Below, in pieces: positions 33,356 to 42,091 of a stretch of DNA of 64,000 nucleotides (the first letter of the stretch is position 1; the number at the start of each line of letters is the position of its first letter). This DNA comes from Bacilli bacterium (GTDB taxonomy: Bacteria; Bacillota_I; Bacilli_A; RF39; UBA660). Below the pieces are notes generated by a model. That model was not told the origin of the DNA, did no database searches, and saw nothing but the letters and a program-made list of their open reading frames with translations. The stretch is taken from assembly GCA_017513865.1 (NCBI GenBank), contig JAFWMN010000008.1, positions 124,001-188,000 of the forward strand, given 5' to 3'. Made by a program: the position numbers and the translations under genes.

Positions 33356-35105
33356 TTTCAAGTTCCTCCTTTGAAAGTTGTGACAAAGCTATCTGTTTAT
33401 ATACTTCGCATGTTTTTAATAATTCTTGATGCGTTCCTTTACCAACACATTTTCCTTTTTCTAGAACGATTATTTGATCGGCGTTCATTATTGTTCCAAT
33501 TCTTTGAGCTACAATTAAACTAGTTGTTTCTTTTGTATATTTTTTTAATTCTTTTCTTAATGTGGCATCGGTTTTATAATCTAGTGCGGAAAAAGAATCG
33601 TCAAATATATATATTTCTGGTTCTCTTGCTATAGCACGAGCGATGGCTAATCTTTGTTTTTGCCCACCGGAAATATTTGTTCCTGATTGAGCAATTACGC
33701 TGCTATATGACTTATCCATTTTAGTTACAAAGGAGGTTGCTTGAGCAATATCAATTGCTTTTTCGATGATGTTTCTTGTTATTTTTTTGCTACTTTTTCC
33801 ATATGAAATATTGTAATTAACAGTTCCATTAAATAATATTGCTTTTTGTGGTACATATCCTAATTTATTCATTAGAGTTTCTGTTTTATAATCTTTTACA
33901 TTTATATTATCGATTAAAACTTCTCCTTCAGTTGCATCATAGAAGCGAGGAACTAAATTTATTAAGGTGCTTTTGCCTGAACCGGTTGATCCTATAAATG
34001 CTATTGTCTCTCCTTTGTTGGCTTTAAATGATATGTTTTTTATAACGTATTCATCAGCATTTGGATATTTAAATGAAACGTTTTTGAATTCTACTATTCC
34101 TTTTTCTTTTGTTTCTTTATCAAATGTTCCTTCTTTTATTGTTAATTTAGCATCTAACACTTCATTTATACGGTTTGCAGATACTTCAGCTCTAGGCAAA
34201 ATCATAAAGATTACAGCAAGCATTAAAAATGACATTATTACTTGCATGGCATATGAACTAAATACAACCATGTTTCCAAAAATTGCTAATTTATCTGCTA
34301 AAAGAGCTCCTTTAATTATGTATGCTCCAGAAAAGTATATAGCTAATGTAACACCTTGTAAAACAAGATACATTACTGGTGATAGAATTGCAAATTTTTT
34401 TTGGTTATATAATTGTACTTCGGTTAATTCATCATTTACTTTTTTAAATTTATTTTCTTCATATTTTTCGGCATTAAAAGCTCTTACTACTCTTATTCCA
34501 TTTAAATTTTCTCTAGTTAGACCATTTAATTTATCAGTGAGTTTTTGAATAATTTTAAATCTTGGCACAACTATTTTTATTAATACCGCAATTATACTTA
34601 GAAGAATAACAATGGCTACTGCGGTGATACTACTCCACTCCCAGCTTTTGTTTAGGATTTTGGTAACTGCCCATACAGCGGTTATTGGAGCCTTAATTAA
34701 TAAGTGTAATCCTAGTCCAATTAACATTTCTACTTGTGTTACATCATTTGTTGTTCTGGTGATTAGACTACTTGTTTTGAATTTTTTTACTTCTTCCATG
34801 CCTAAATTCCCAACTTTTTCAAAAATTGCTTTTCTAATTTTCATTGAGAATTCTGAAGAAATATTGGCTGCTAGATACCCTGTGGCAACAGTAAAAGTTA
34901 AACTTCCTAAAGCACATAATAACATATATCCACCATTTATTAATATATCTTTCATTTTACTGCCTTCAGTTTGTACTAAAATGGTAATTTCTGACATATA
35001 ATCTGGCATTTTTAAATCTAGCCATACACCACCAACAACAAAAATAACGCATATTGTTATATTTAAAATGTCTTTTTTGTTCCAAAATCTCATTAGTTTT
35101 ATCAT
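33348..35105 (-). CDS. Heterodimeric ABC exporter half with a degenerate ATP site
   Basis: A 585-residue exporter half with six membrane helices and a nucleotide-binding domain. Walker A GSTGSGKSTLIN and signature NISGGQKQR are intact, but Walker B ends IFDDSFSALD (Asp in place of the catalytic Glu) and the H-loop reads VAQRIGT (Gln in place of His). This is the expected non-hydrolysing partner in TM287/288- and LmrCD-type exporters. GAGGAGG precedes the ATG, and a TATAAT on the - strand lies at 35135-35130 as a possible -10. It is the first gene of the two-gene operon. Confidence 0.9.
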   Translation of the reverse strand: MIKLMRFWNKKDILNITICVIFVVGGVWLDLKMPDYMSEITILVQTEGSKMKDILINGGYMLLCALGSLTFTVATGYLAANISSEFSMKIRKAIFEKVGNLGMEEVKKFKTSSLITRTTNDVTQVEMLIGLGLHLLIKAPITAVWAVTKILNKSWEWSSITAVAIVILLSIIAVLIKIVVPRFKIIQKLTDKLNGLTRENLNGIRVVRAFNAEKYEENKFKKVNDELTEVQLYNQKKFAILSPVMYLVLQGVTLAIYFSGAYIIKGALLADKLAIFGNMVVFSSYAMQVIMSFLMLAVIFMILPRAEVSANRINEVLDAKLTIKEGTFDKETKEKGIVEFKNVSFKYPNADEYVIKNISFKANKGETIAFIGSTGSGKSTLINLVPRFYDATEGEVLIDNINVKDYKTETLMNKLGYVPQKAILFNGTVNYNISYGKSSKKITRNIIEKAIDIAQATSFVTKMDKSYSSVIAQSGTNISGGQKQRLAIARAIAREPEIYIFDDSFSALDYKTDATLRKELKKYTKETTSLIVAQRIGTIMNADQIIVLEKGKCVGKGTHQELLKTCEVYKQIALSQLSKEELENA

Positions 35106-35173
35106 GTTATCCTCCTCTTGCTATTTCTCATTATATTTTTTATTTTTCTATTTTATTACTGTGATTATATTAT

Positions 35174-35204
35174 TTAAAAAACGCGTCTTAATTATTGACG
35201 CGTT
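35174..35204 (-). terminator. Rho-independent terminator after the polysaccharide deacetylase gene
   Basis: AACGCGTC and GACGCGTT (35180-35187 and 35197-35204 on the window) form a GC-rich 8-bp stem with a 9-base loop, followed on the - strand by TTTTT. Confidence 0.8.
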
Positions 35205-36591
35205 GTGTAATCATTGGGGTATCCATTGTTATTTTTTCAAATGTATATCCACTTTCTTTACCATATTTAATGATTTGTCTTAAAGCATCTCTTGTATAAG
35301 GTTTTATATCGTGCATTAACACCATATTTGCTCGTTGTTTTCTCAGCTGACTTATGACATTATTGTATACACCACTTGCTGTATTTGTTCCACCGGCATC
35401 GCCTGAGGAAATATTCCAGTCATAGTATTTGTATCCTTTTGCTAGAGTGCTTTGCGTCAATCTGGTCATTATTCCTGGCGAATATTTTCTACTTACAGTA
35501 TTTGAGGCTCCACCTGGGAATCTAATTATCATTGAGGTTTGTCCAGTTATTCTTTTTACTCTATCTTGTACTGTTTGTAAATCATTGTAATAACTTTCAT
35601 CTGAAGCATATACTATACTATAATCATGAGTTGCGGTATGAAGAGCAACTGTATGTCCTTCGTCATACTCTCTTTTTATTAATTCATCTGGTCCTTTGCA
35701 GGTTACGAAGAATGTTGCTTTTACACCTTCTTCTTTTAAAATATCTAATATTATATTTGTTGTTCCACTGTTTGGACCGTCATCAAAAGTTAAATATATT
35801 GTTCTTGGTTTGCCATCGTTTAATGATGATTTATTTATAATGTTTACTGTTCTTGTTAAAGTTGTTTCATTTCCGGCTTTATCTTTTACGGTATATGTTA
35901 TCGTATATTTTCCAACTTTATTTGAATCTACTGAACCTGTTTGTTTTATTTCTTTTGTAAGATCACCATCACAATTATCAATGGCTTTAGCGCCTTGTTC
36001 TTTGTAAGCGGTTCCGACATATAGTGTGGCATTATCTCCACCGTTTAACGTGATTTCTGGTTTTGTTTTATCTTGATAAATTAGTTTTCTAATAATTTTT
36101 GTTTTGTTGCCTGATGTATCAGTGACACTATAAATTATTTTATCTTTTTCTTTTTTAATTTTAACTTTTTTATCTAAATTTTTGTCGTAGTTATCTGTTA
36201 CTTTAAAGCCTTCTTCTTTGAATTTTGTTTCAGGACAAACATCAAATGTTTTGCCGCCTTTTAACTCTATTTTTGGCTTTTCAGTATCGGCAATTTTAAC
36301 TACTCTATTTTTTTTGAAAGTAATATTATTTATTTTAACTGAGTAAGTTACATCATATTTACCAATCTTTTTGTGATTAATATTGTTTTTTGTTTTGATT
36401 TTTTTTGTGTAATTTTTTCCAAATCTAGTAACTTTAAATCCTGGTTCTTTATATTTTTCCCCATAATTTAGTATTAAGTTACCTTTTTTTAATTCAAATT
36501 TTGCTGGCCAAAAGAAGTATATTGAAAGGCCAACAAGGCATATTCCTACGAATGTTATTAATCCTATAATCATTATTTTTTTCTTACTCAT
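35188..36591 (-). CDS. Membrane-anchored polysaccharide deacetylase with Ig-like domains
   Basis: A 467-residue protein. An N-terminal anchor (about 5-29) is followed by three Ig-like (DUF5011/bacterial Ig) units to about residue 260 (for example PEITLNGGDNATLYVG and KAGNETTLTRTVN). The NodB domain follows: TFDDGPNSG with the metal/catalytic Asp pair, HTATHDYS with the metal His pair, RFPGGASN, and LMHDIK near the end. It likely removes acetyl groups from cell-wall GlcNAc, which confers lysozyme resistance in relatives (PgdA type). AGAGGT precedes the ATG. The same Ig-like architecture appears in the GH25 gene at 57976. Confidence 0.87.
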   Translation of the reverse strand: MSKKKIMIIGLITFVGICLVGLSIYFFWPAKFELKKGNLILNYGEKYKEPGFKVTRFGKNYTKKIKTKNNINHKKIGKYDVTYSVKINNITFKKNRVVKIADTEKPKIELKGGKTFDVCPETKFKEEGFKVTDNYDKNLDKKVKIKKEKDKIIYSVTDTSGNKTKIIRKLIYQDKTKPEITLNGGDNATLYVGTAYKEQGAKAIDNCDGDLTKEIKQTGSVDSNKVGKYTITYTVKDKAGNETTLTRTVNIINKSSLNDGKPRTIYLTFDDGPNSGTTNIILDILKEEGVKATFFVTCKGPDELIKREYDEGHTVALHTATHDYSIVYASDESYYNDLQTVQDRVKRITGQTSMIIRFPGGASNTVSRKYSPGIMTRLTQSTLAKGYKYYDWNISSGDAGGTNTASGVYNNVISQLRKQRANMVLMHDIKPYTRDALRQIIKYGKESGYTFEKITMDTPMITQRVNN

Positions 36592-36610
36592 ACTTTATTA
36601 CCTCTTACTT

Positions 36611-37207
36611 CTATTTTTCATTTATTGAATACTTGCATCCACAATAATTTTGTCTATATAAATTATATTTTTTAGCAAGTTCATTACTTCTTTTATATCC
36701 TTCTTTTTTCTTAAAATCAGAATATAGATATTTTATATTATATTTTTTTTCTAATATTTCCCCTATTTTGTTTAGAGTTTGTGAATTTTTGTGGGGACTT
36801 ACTGAAAGGGTTGTACAAAAGTAATCATATTTTTCTTTTTTGGCGATTTTAGCTGTCTCTTCTAATCTTAAGTAAAAACATTTAGTACATCTTTTTCCGC
36901 CTTCTTTTTCGGTTTCTAAGCCTCTAACAATTTCATCAAATTTTTCGGCATCATATCCAATTTCTTTTATTTCTATTTTATTATTTGTTTTATTAATTAA
37001 TTTTTTTAATGTTTTATATCTTTTTTGGTATTCTTCTTCTGGGTAAATGTTTGGATTATAATATAGTATTGTGATGTTAAAGTAATTTGTTAGTTTTTCT
37101 AGTACTGAACTTGAACATATACCGCAGCAAGCGTGTAATAAAAGTTTTGGCTTATTTTCTAAGTTTTTTATAATATCTTCCATGATAATTTGATAATTTG
37201 TTTTCAT
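36611..37207 (-). CDS. queH: Epoxyqueuosine reductase QueH
   Basis: A 198-residue member of the DUF208/QueH family, which performs the last step of queuosine formation in tRNA. Characteristic cysteine motifs are LLHACCGICSS, GKRCTKCFYLRLEETA and YCGCKYS; CTTLSVSPHKN is also conserved. Length is normal. TAGGG lies before the ATG, and 7 bases separate it from gpmI upstream, so the two probably share a transcript. No other queuosine genes are in the window. Confidence 0.92.
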   Translation of the reverse strand: MKTNYQIIMEDIIKNLENKPKLLLHACCGICSSSVLEKLTNYFNITILYYNPNIYPEEEYQKRYKTLKKLINKTNNKIEIKEIGYDAEKFDEIVRGLETEKEGGKRCTKCFYLRLEETAKIAKKEKYDYFCTTLSVSPHKNSQTLNKIGEILEKKYNIKYLYSDFKKKEGYKRSNELAKKYNLYRQNYCGCKYSINEK

Positions 37208-37214
37208 ATTTTCC

Positions 37215-38699
37215 CTACTTTATTAAATTTTTCCCTGTCATTTCTTCTGGTACTTTTATATTTAACATAGTTAATATGGTTGGGGCTATATCGGCGAGCG
37301 CGCCATCTTTTAGATTGATGTTTTTATTTGTTATGATAAATGGAACTTTATTTAATGAGTGCGCTGTTATAATTTTCCCTTCTTTATCAATCATCTGATC
37401 ACAATTTCCATGATCCGCAGTTATTATCATTATTCCGTTTAATTCTCTAATTTTTTTGTATATTTTTCCAAGACATTCATCTATTACTTCTAAGCCTTTT
37501 ATAGTAGCTTGGAAATTTCCGGTATGACCAACCATATCTCCGTTTGCAAAATTTAGAATTATTATATCATAATTTTTTATAATTTTTAACAAATTATCAG
37601 TTATTTCGTAAGCGCTCATTTGGGGTTTTAAATCATAGGTACTGACTTTTTGTGATGGTATTAATACTTGATCACAATTTTTTAATTTTTCTTTGTTTTC
37701 TCCGTCGAAAAAGTATGTAACGTGAGCATATTTTTCAGTTTCGGCTATTCTTAGTTGTTTTAGATTGTTTTCTTCAAATATTTTACCTAAATAGTTTTTA
37801 ATTTTTTGATGTTTAAATAGGTTTGTGCATTTTACACTTTTATCAACAGGCATCATGGTAATTAATTTTAAATTTTTGAATTGTTTTCTTTCAAATTTAT
37901 CAAATTCTGGATTTGTTAGGGCGCTAAATAATTCTCTTAATCTATCTGGTCTAAAGTTAAAAACTAAAACCCCATCATTATCTTTTATTGTGGTATTTGT
38001 TACACTAAATGGAACGATGAATTCATCTGTTATATTTTCTTCATAAGATTTTTCAATCTTTTCTTTTATGTCATATGTTTTGGTTATATTTGTCATTTCA
38101 TCATATGTTTTTTTAATTCTATCCCATCTATTGTCTCTATCCATAGCGTAGTATCTACCGCTTATGGTGGCAATTTTACCACAATTTGTTTCTTTTATTT
38201 TATCTTCTAACTGTTTTATAAATTTTAAAGATTCATTTGGTTTGGTATCTCTGCCATCGGTAAAAATGTGGTAGTAGACATTTATGTTTTGATCTTTAAT
38301 TATGTCGATTATAGCCATTAAATGATCAATATGTGAATGTATTCCACCATTACTTAATAAACCGCAGATATGAAGATTGGAGTTATATTTTTTTACATGA
38401 TTTATTAAATTTAATAATTCTTGATTATTTTTTATTTCCCCATTTTTTATTTTTTCTGTGATTATGTTTAGTGGTGATTTTATGGCTCTACCTGTTCCAA
38501 TATTCGTATGTCCTACTTCACTATTTCCCATTTGTCCTTTGGGAAGTCCTACGGCTTCTTCACTGGCATTTAATTTACTGTGAGGATAGTTATCCATTAA
38601 ATATTTAAAGTTTGGCATATGGGCTGTTTTTACGGCATTACCATATTGCTCATTGTTTATTCCAACGCCATCTAATATACATAGTAATAATGGTTTCAT
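37215..38699 (-). CDS. gpmI: 2,3-bisphosphoglycerate-independent phosphoglycerate mutase
   Basis: A 494-residue glycolytic enzyme of the alkaline phosphatase superfamily. LCILDGVGIN gives the first metal Asp, LPKGQMGNSEVGHTNIG the nucleophile Ser, FTDGRDT and ISGRYYAMDRDNRWDR the substrate-binding parts, and NGDMVGHTGN, TADHGNCDQM and TAHSLNKVPF the remaining metal ligands. It interconverts 3- and 2-phosphoglycerate. The other glycolytic genes usually clustered with it are not nearby. Confidence 0.96.
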   Translation of the reverse strand: MKPLLLCILDGVGINNEQYGNAVKTAHMPNFKYLMDNYPHSKLNASEEAVGLPKGQMGNSEVGHTNIGTGRAIKSPLNIITEKIKNGEIKNNQELLNLINHVKKYNSNLHICGLLSNGGIHSHIDHLMAIIDIIKDQNINVYYHIFTDGRDTKPNESLKFIKQLEDKIKETNCGKIATISGRYYAMDRDNRWDRIKKTYDEMTNITKTYDIKEKIEKSYEENITDEFIVPFSVTNTTIKDNDGVLVFNFRPDRLRELFSALTNPEFDKFERKQFKNLKLITMMPVDKSVKCTNLFKHQKIKNYLGKIFEENNLKQLRIAETEKYAHVTYFFDGENKEKLKNCDQVLIPSQKVSTYDLKPQMSAYEITDNLLKIIKNYDIIILNFANGDMVGHTGNFQATIKGLEVIDECLGKIYKKIRELNGIMIITADHGNCDQMIDKEGKIITAHSLNKVPFIITNKNINLKDGALADIAPTILTMLNIKVPEEMTGKNLIK

Positions 38700-38729
38700 A
38701 TTATTCCTCTTTTCTTTTAGATAATTAGC

Positions 38730-39494
38730 TTAATATTTGTAGAAATTTATTATTGTGTTTATATCTACTTTAGTTAAAAGTAATAGTATTGCCCCGGCAG
38801 CTAGGAAGGGCCCAAATGGTATTATGTGATCACTCCCTTTTTTAAGCATTATTAATGATATTGGGAGTCCAATTAATGATCCTACAAAAACTGATAATAA
38901 AGCAATTGGAAAAGATAAAACCATTCCTAAAATAAACATTAGTTTTATATCCCCGCCGCCCATTGATTCTCTTTTAAATATGAAGTCTCCAAATTTTTTT
39001 AATAGAAACATGGCAATGAATGCTAGTGCGCCATTTAATATTGATATTAAAGCTTTATCTATTCCATACAGTATTCCTATTTCTATTAGTATTCCTGTAG
39101 CAAATATTATTAGAACGCTATCAGGAATAATCATATATAGGTAATCACTAATTGTAATTATTATAAGCATTGAAATTAGTGTTAATGGGATTATTAAATT
39201 TGTTGTTAACCCAAATGTTAAATATGATATTAAGAATAGAAAGCCGGTTAAAAATTCAAATATCATATAAAATGGAGAAATTTTAGCATTACATTTTCGG
39301 CATCTTCCCTTTTGAATTATGTATGATATTATTGGAATTAATTCATATGGCTTTAATCTGTGATTACAGTTTGGGCAGTGGCTTTGCGGATATATTATTG
39401 ATTCGTTTTTGGGTATTCGATAACCAACAACATTGTAAAAGGAACCAAGCATAGTTCCTATTACAAATATAATTGTGCATATTAATATATTCAT
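38730..39494 (-). CDS. Prepilin peptidase (A24, PilD/ComC type)
   Basis: A 254-residue polytopic protein. The N-terminal GSFYNVVGYRIP, zinc-binding CPNCNHRL and CRKCNAKIS, and the two catalytic Asp residues in SDYLYMIIPD and MGGGDIKLM define a bifunctional prepilin leader peptidase and methylase. It would process pseudopilins for the transformation or pilus system. ATG at 39494 follows AGGGGGAAT; the start 17 codons upstream lies in the preceding gene. It directly follows a type II secretion F-type gene. Confidence 0.9.
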   Translation of the reverse strand: MNILICTIIFVIGTMLGSFYNVVGYRIPKNESIIYPQSHCPNCNHRLKPYELIPIISYIIQKGRCRKCNAKISPFYMIFEFLTGFLFLISYLTFGLTTNLIIPLTLISMLIIITISDYLYMIIPDSVLIIFATGILIEIGILYGIDKALISILNGALAFIAMFLLKKFGDFIFKRESMGGGDIKLMFILGMVLSFPIALLSVFVGSLIGLPISLIMLKKGSDHIIPFGPFLAAGAILLLLTKVDINTIINFYKY

Positions 39495-39504
39495 ATCATT
39501 CCCC

Positions 39505-41199
39505 CTAAGCTTGGATGTTACTATACATTGAGAACATTGGTACAACTATTGATAATACAATAACTCCAACCATTCCAGTTAACATTATTATTAGCACTGG
39601 CTCAATAAATGTTTTTATTCTGGCAACAGAGTTTTTGTGGAGATCTTGATAATATGATGATACTTTTTTCATCATCTCTGGTAGCTGTCCTGTTTTTTCT
39701 CCGGTTACTATCATTTCATATGCTGGTATAGGAAAGGCCCAGTGGTCTTTAAAGGCTAATGAAACTGGTTTTCCTTTTGAAACATTATTTATGGCATCAT
39801 ATATTAATTCTTTATATATCTCGTTATTTGTTATTTTATTTAATATTTCCATACTGTCGGTTATAAAAACGTTGTGTGATAATAAAGAGGCAAAAGTTTT
39901 GGTAAATGTTGTTACTTCATTATATATTACGACGTTTTTAAATACTGGCATTTTCATAATTGCAAATTGGATAGCTCGTTTAAATGCTTTAACGTTTTTG
40001 TATAGGTATATAAATAAGAATAAAATTATCACAACAATAATTCCTAGATATATAATATATTTTTTCAAAAATTCACTTAAGGCAAGCACGGCTTTTGTGA
40101 TACCTGGTATTGAAGCATTATCCATACTGTTATAAATGTCTACAAATTTTGGAACAACATATAACATGATAAATGTTCCAACGCCAATGGCGATAACAAA
40201 AATTATTACTGGATACATCATAGCCGTTACCATGGCTTTTCTGGTTGCTTCTATTTCAGTAAAGTATTCTTCCATGTCATCTAAAGTTTCTGGAAGTTCA
40301 CCAGTCATTTCTGCAGTTTTTATCATGTTTATAAGAATTGGTGGGAAAGCTCCCTCTTGACGTGCTAATGCTTCACTAAAGCTTAATCCTACGGTTAAAT
40401 CATAAACTATAGTTCTTAAAATTCTTTTGTATTTAGGGTTGTTGAATTGTTTAACTAGGATTTTACATGCATCAGCTAGCGAAATTCCGGCTTTTAGATA
40501 TGTTGATAATTGAGTTAGGAAAAATATTAGATCTTTAGTTTTAAATTTATCATGTGATTTTCCATGTGTGCCGTGTAGTAAGTTTATTAGGCTATTTGTC
40601 TCAATTTTATAAACTTTGTTTCCTTCACTAACTAGGAAAGAATGCACTTCTACTTTTGAATAAGCATTATAATATCCTTTTATAACTTTTCCGTCAGGAT
40701 CTTTTATCAAATATTCATAAGCTTGTTTTGTTTTTGATTTTTTAGCATCATCACCATCAAAATTTATTTTTAATTCTGGAAGGTTTATGTCTTTTTTCTT
40801 ACCTCCCAAATCACTAGTTAAGAAATTTTTAATTTTCTTTGAAAACGGTGTTTTTTTAGGCTTTTCTTCTTCTAAAAGTTTATCGTTATTATTTACGACT
40901 TCTTTTATAGCTTTTTCATTTTGCTTAGTTTTTAATGCTTTATTTCTTAATTTTTCTTCTTGTTTTTCTTTTGCTTGTGCGTCTTTTTTAGCTTCAATTA
41001 ATAGTTGATCCCCAGTTGGTTTTTCTTCTTTTTCTCTAATTATTATATTTTTGATTCCTAATCCTGAGTATTTTATCATTTCGAGAAGTAATATTGGAAA
41101 ACGTATTAATCCTAGGAAGAAATACTTAAAGAAACTTAATACAAATATAAGCCCATGAAATATGTTTTTAAATAAGTTTGATATCAAGCTTGTTTTCAT
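39505..41199 (-). CDS. Type II secretion/type IV pilus inner-membrane protein (GspF/PilC/ComGB) with an N-terminal extension
   Basis: A 564-residue protein. The C-terminal 350 residues contain two T2SF domains (LSTYLKAGISLADACKIL and FASLLSHNVFITDSMEIL, each followed by a MIKTAEMTGELPE or MIVTGEKTGQLPE motif) and three membrane helices. The first 200 residues are unusual: a hydrophobic segment (about 10-42), a highly charged Lys/Glu stretch (about 55-140), then a small domain with KQAYEYLIKDPDGKVIKGYY typical of the PilC N-terminus. It pairs with the prepilin peptidase downstream. No PilB/GspE ATPase or pseudopilin gene is in the window. Confidence 0.87.
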   Translation of the reverse strand: MKTSLISNLFKNIFHGLIFVLSFFKYFFLGLIRFPILLLEMIKYSGLGIKNIIIREKEEKPTGDQLLIEAKKDAQAKEKQEEKLRNKALKTKQNEKAIKEVVNNNDKLLEEEKPKKTPFSKKIKNFLTSDLGGKKKDINLPELKINFDGDDAKKSKTKQAYEYLIKDPDGKVIKGYYNAYSKVEVHSFLVSEGNKVYKIETNSLINLLHGTHGKSHDKFKTKDLIFFLTQLSTYLKAGISLADACKILVKQFNNPKYKRILRTIVYDLTVGLSFSEALARQEGAFPPILINMIKTAEMTGELPETLDDMEEYFTEIEATRKAMVTAMMYPVIIFVIAIGVGTFIMLYVVPKFVDIYNSMDNASIPGITKAVLALSEFLKKYIIYLGIIVVIILFLFIYLYKNVKAFKRAIQFAIMKMPVFKNVVIYNEVTTFTKTFASLLSHNVFITDSMEILNKITNNEIYKELIYDAINNVSKGKPVSLAFKDHWAFPIPAYEMIVTGEKTGQLPEMMKKVSSYYQDLHKNSVARIKTFIEPVLIIMLTGMVGVIVLSIVVPMFSMYSNIQA

Positions 41200-41229
41200 A
41201 TAAGCACCTTCCTATTCTTTTACTTTTAT

Positions 41230-41238
41230 ATTATACCA
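41230..41238 (-). promoter_or_regulatory. Extended -10 promoter of the T2SF/prepilin peptidase operon
   Basis: On the - strand TGG-TATAAT (41238-41230), about 31 bases before the start codon at 41199. No clear -35. Confidence 0.5.
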
Positions 41239-41303
41239 TATTTGTAGATAAAATAAAACTTTTTTTATGTATTTCATATAATATTTTAGAAAGGAGTTTT
41301 CTT

Positions 41304-41618
41304 GTGAATTATTATCCATATTATGTTTATTCTGTGAATGGTTCTCCCGGTTTTTTTCCTTCTTTATTTAATCGTAGTGGTCTTTCTTTTAATTCGTTTT
41401 TAAATGGGGTTCAAAGAACTTTAAATATTGTTAATCAAGCAATACCAATTATTAAAGAGGCGGCGCCTGTTATGCGAAACACGAAAACAATGTTTAGAGT
41501 TATGAGTGAGTTTAAAAAAATTGATAATTCTTCTACATCTAAAAAGGCTTCTACTGCTGAAACAAATAATAGTAAAAATAATTTTAGTAATTACAAGGGA
41601 CCGACATTTTTTGCATAA
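41304..41618 (+). CDS. YqfQ/VrrA-like protein
   Basis: A 104-residue protein that starts with a Tyr/Phe/Pro-rich segment, followed by the core FLNGVQRTLNIVNQAIPIIK and APVMRNTKTMFRVM. This spacing of N-Q, P-P and N-x3-M resembles the YqfQ/VrrA family of Bacillus, whose role is unknown. The Ser/Thr/Asn-rich C-terminus is low in complexity. GTG at 41304 is chosen because AAAGGAG lies 7 bases before it; a long in-frame upstream extension has no ribosome site. It is located near the rpoD block, as in Bacillus. Confidence 0.6.
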   Translation: MNYYPYYVYSVNGSPGFFPSLFNRSGLSFNSFLNGVQRTLNIVNQAIPIIKEAAPVMRNTKTMFRVMSEFKKIDNSSTSKKASTAETNNSKNNFSNYKGPTFFA

Positions 41619-41648
41619 AAAAATAATCAACGGTTTTGATTATTTTTT
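41618..41648. terminator. Bidirectional terminator between the yqfQ-like gene and trmK
   Basis: AAAAAATAATCAA (41618-41630) and TTGATTATTTTTT (41636-41648) form a perfect 13-bp stem with loop CGGTT. The stop codon of trmK lies within it. Confidence 0.8.
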
Positions 41649-42091
41649 GCATATATAATTGTATATTTTTTTCTATCAAAGATTTCTTTTTCGATTGTTA
41701 TTGTATACTTTTTGTTTAACAGAAATTCTTTTAATTCGTCTATTTTGGTGTGACTTACTATTAGCAAGTCATTTTTTAAATCTATGTCAAGTATTTTTTT
41801 TATTTTTTGAGTTCCCATGCCGGAAATTACTATTATTTCGTCGTTTAATTTTATATTTTCAAGTCCGTTATTTACTTTTGTTTGGACATTAGCATTATAT
41901 TTTTCTATATTCATTTTTGCTTTTTCAATGCATTTTTCAGAAATATCGATAGCTAGGCATGAACAATTTTTGTATTTATTTAGATATATATCTAATAATG
42001 CGTGATCGGCACCGACATCAATTATTTTTGAATTTGGTTTTATTAAATTACTTATTTCTAAAAGTCGTGGTTTTATTTTGATATTAATCAC
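41627..42091 (-). CDS. trmK: tRNA (adenine-N1)-methyltransferase TrmK, short form
   Basis: A protein of about 150 residues with the class I methyltransferase fold: [42 protein letters not shown] and the diagnostic [10 protein letters not shown]. TrmK methylates A22 of tRNA. Bacillus TrmK is about 230 residues; the C-terminal coiled-coil part is missing. Its place right after rpoD matches the Bacillota gene order. The nearest usual start is a GTG at 42091 without a proper ribosome site; GGTGATTAAT is instead spaced for an ATC codon at 42082, so the real start is uncertain. Confidence 0.8.
   Translation of the reverse strand: MINIKIKPRLLEISNLIKPNSKIIDVGADHALLDIYLNKYKNCSCLAIDISEKCIEKAKMNIEKYNANVQTKVNNGLENIKLNDEIIVISGMGTQKIKKILDIDLKNDLLIVSHTKIDELKEFLLNKKYTITIEKEIFDRKKYTIIYAKNNQNR

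Noticed and set aside
32370-35001. Several + strand frames of 110-190 codons
   Set aside because: They are mirror frames of the two ABC exporter genes, whose motifs and ribosome sites are clear.
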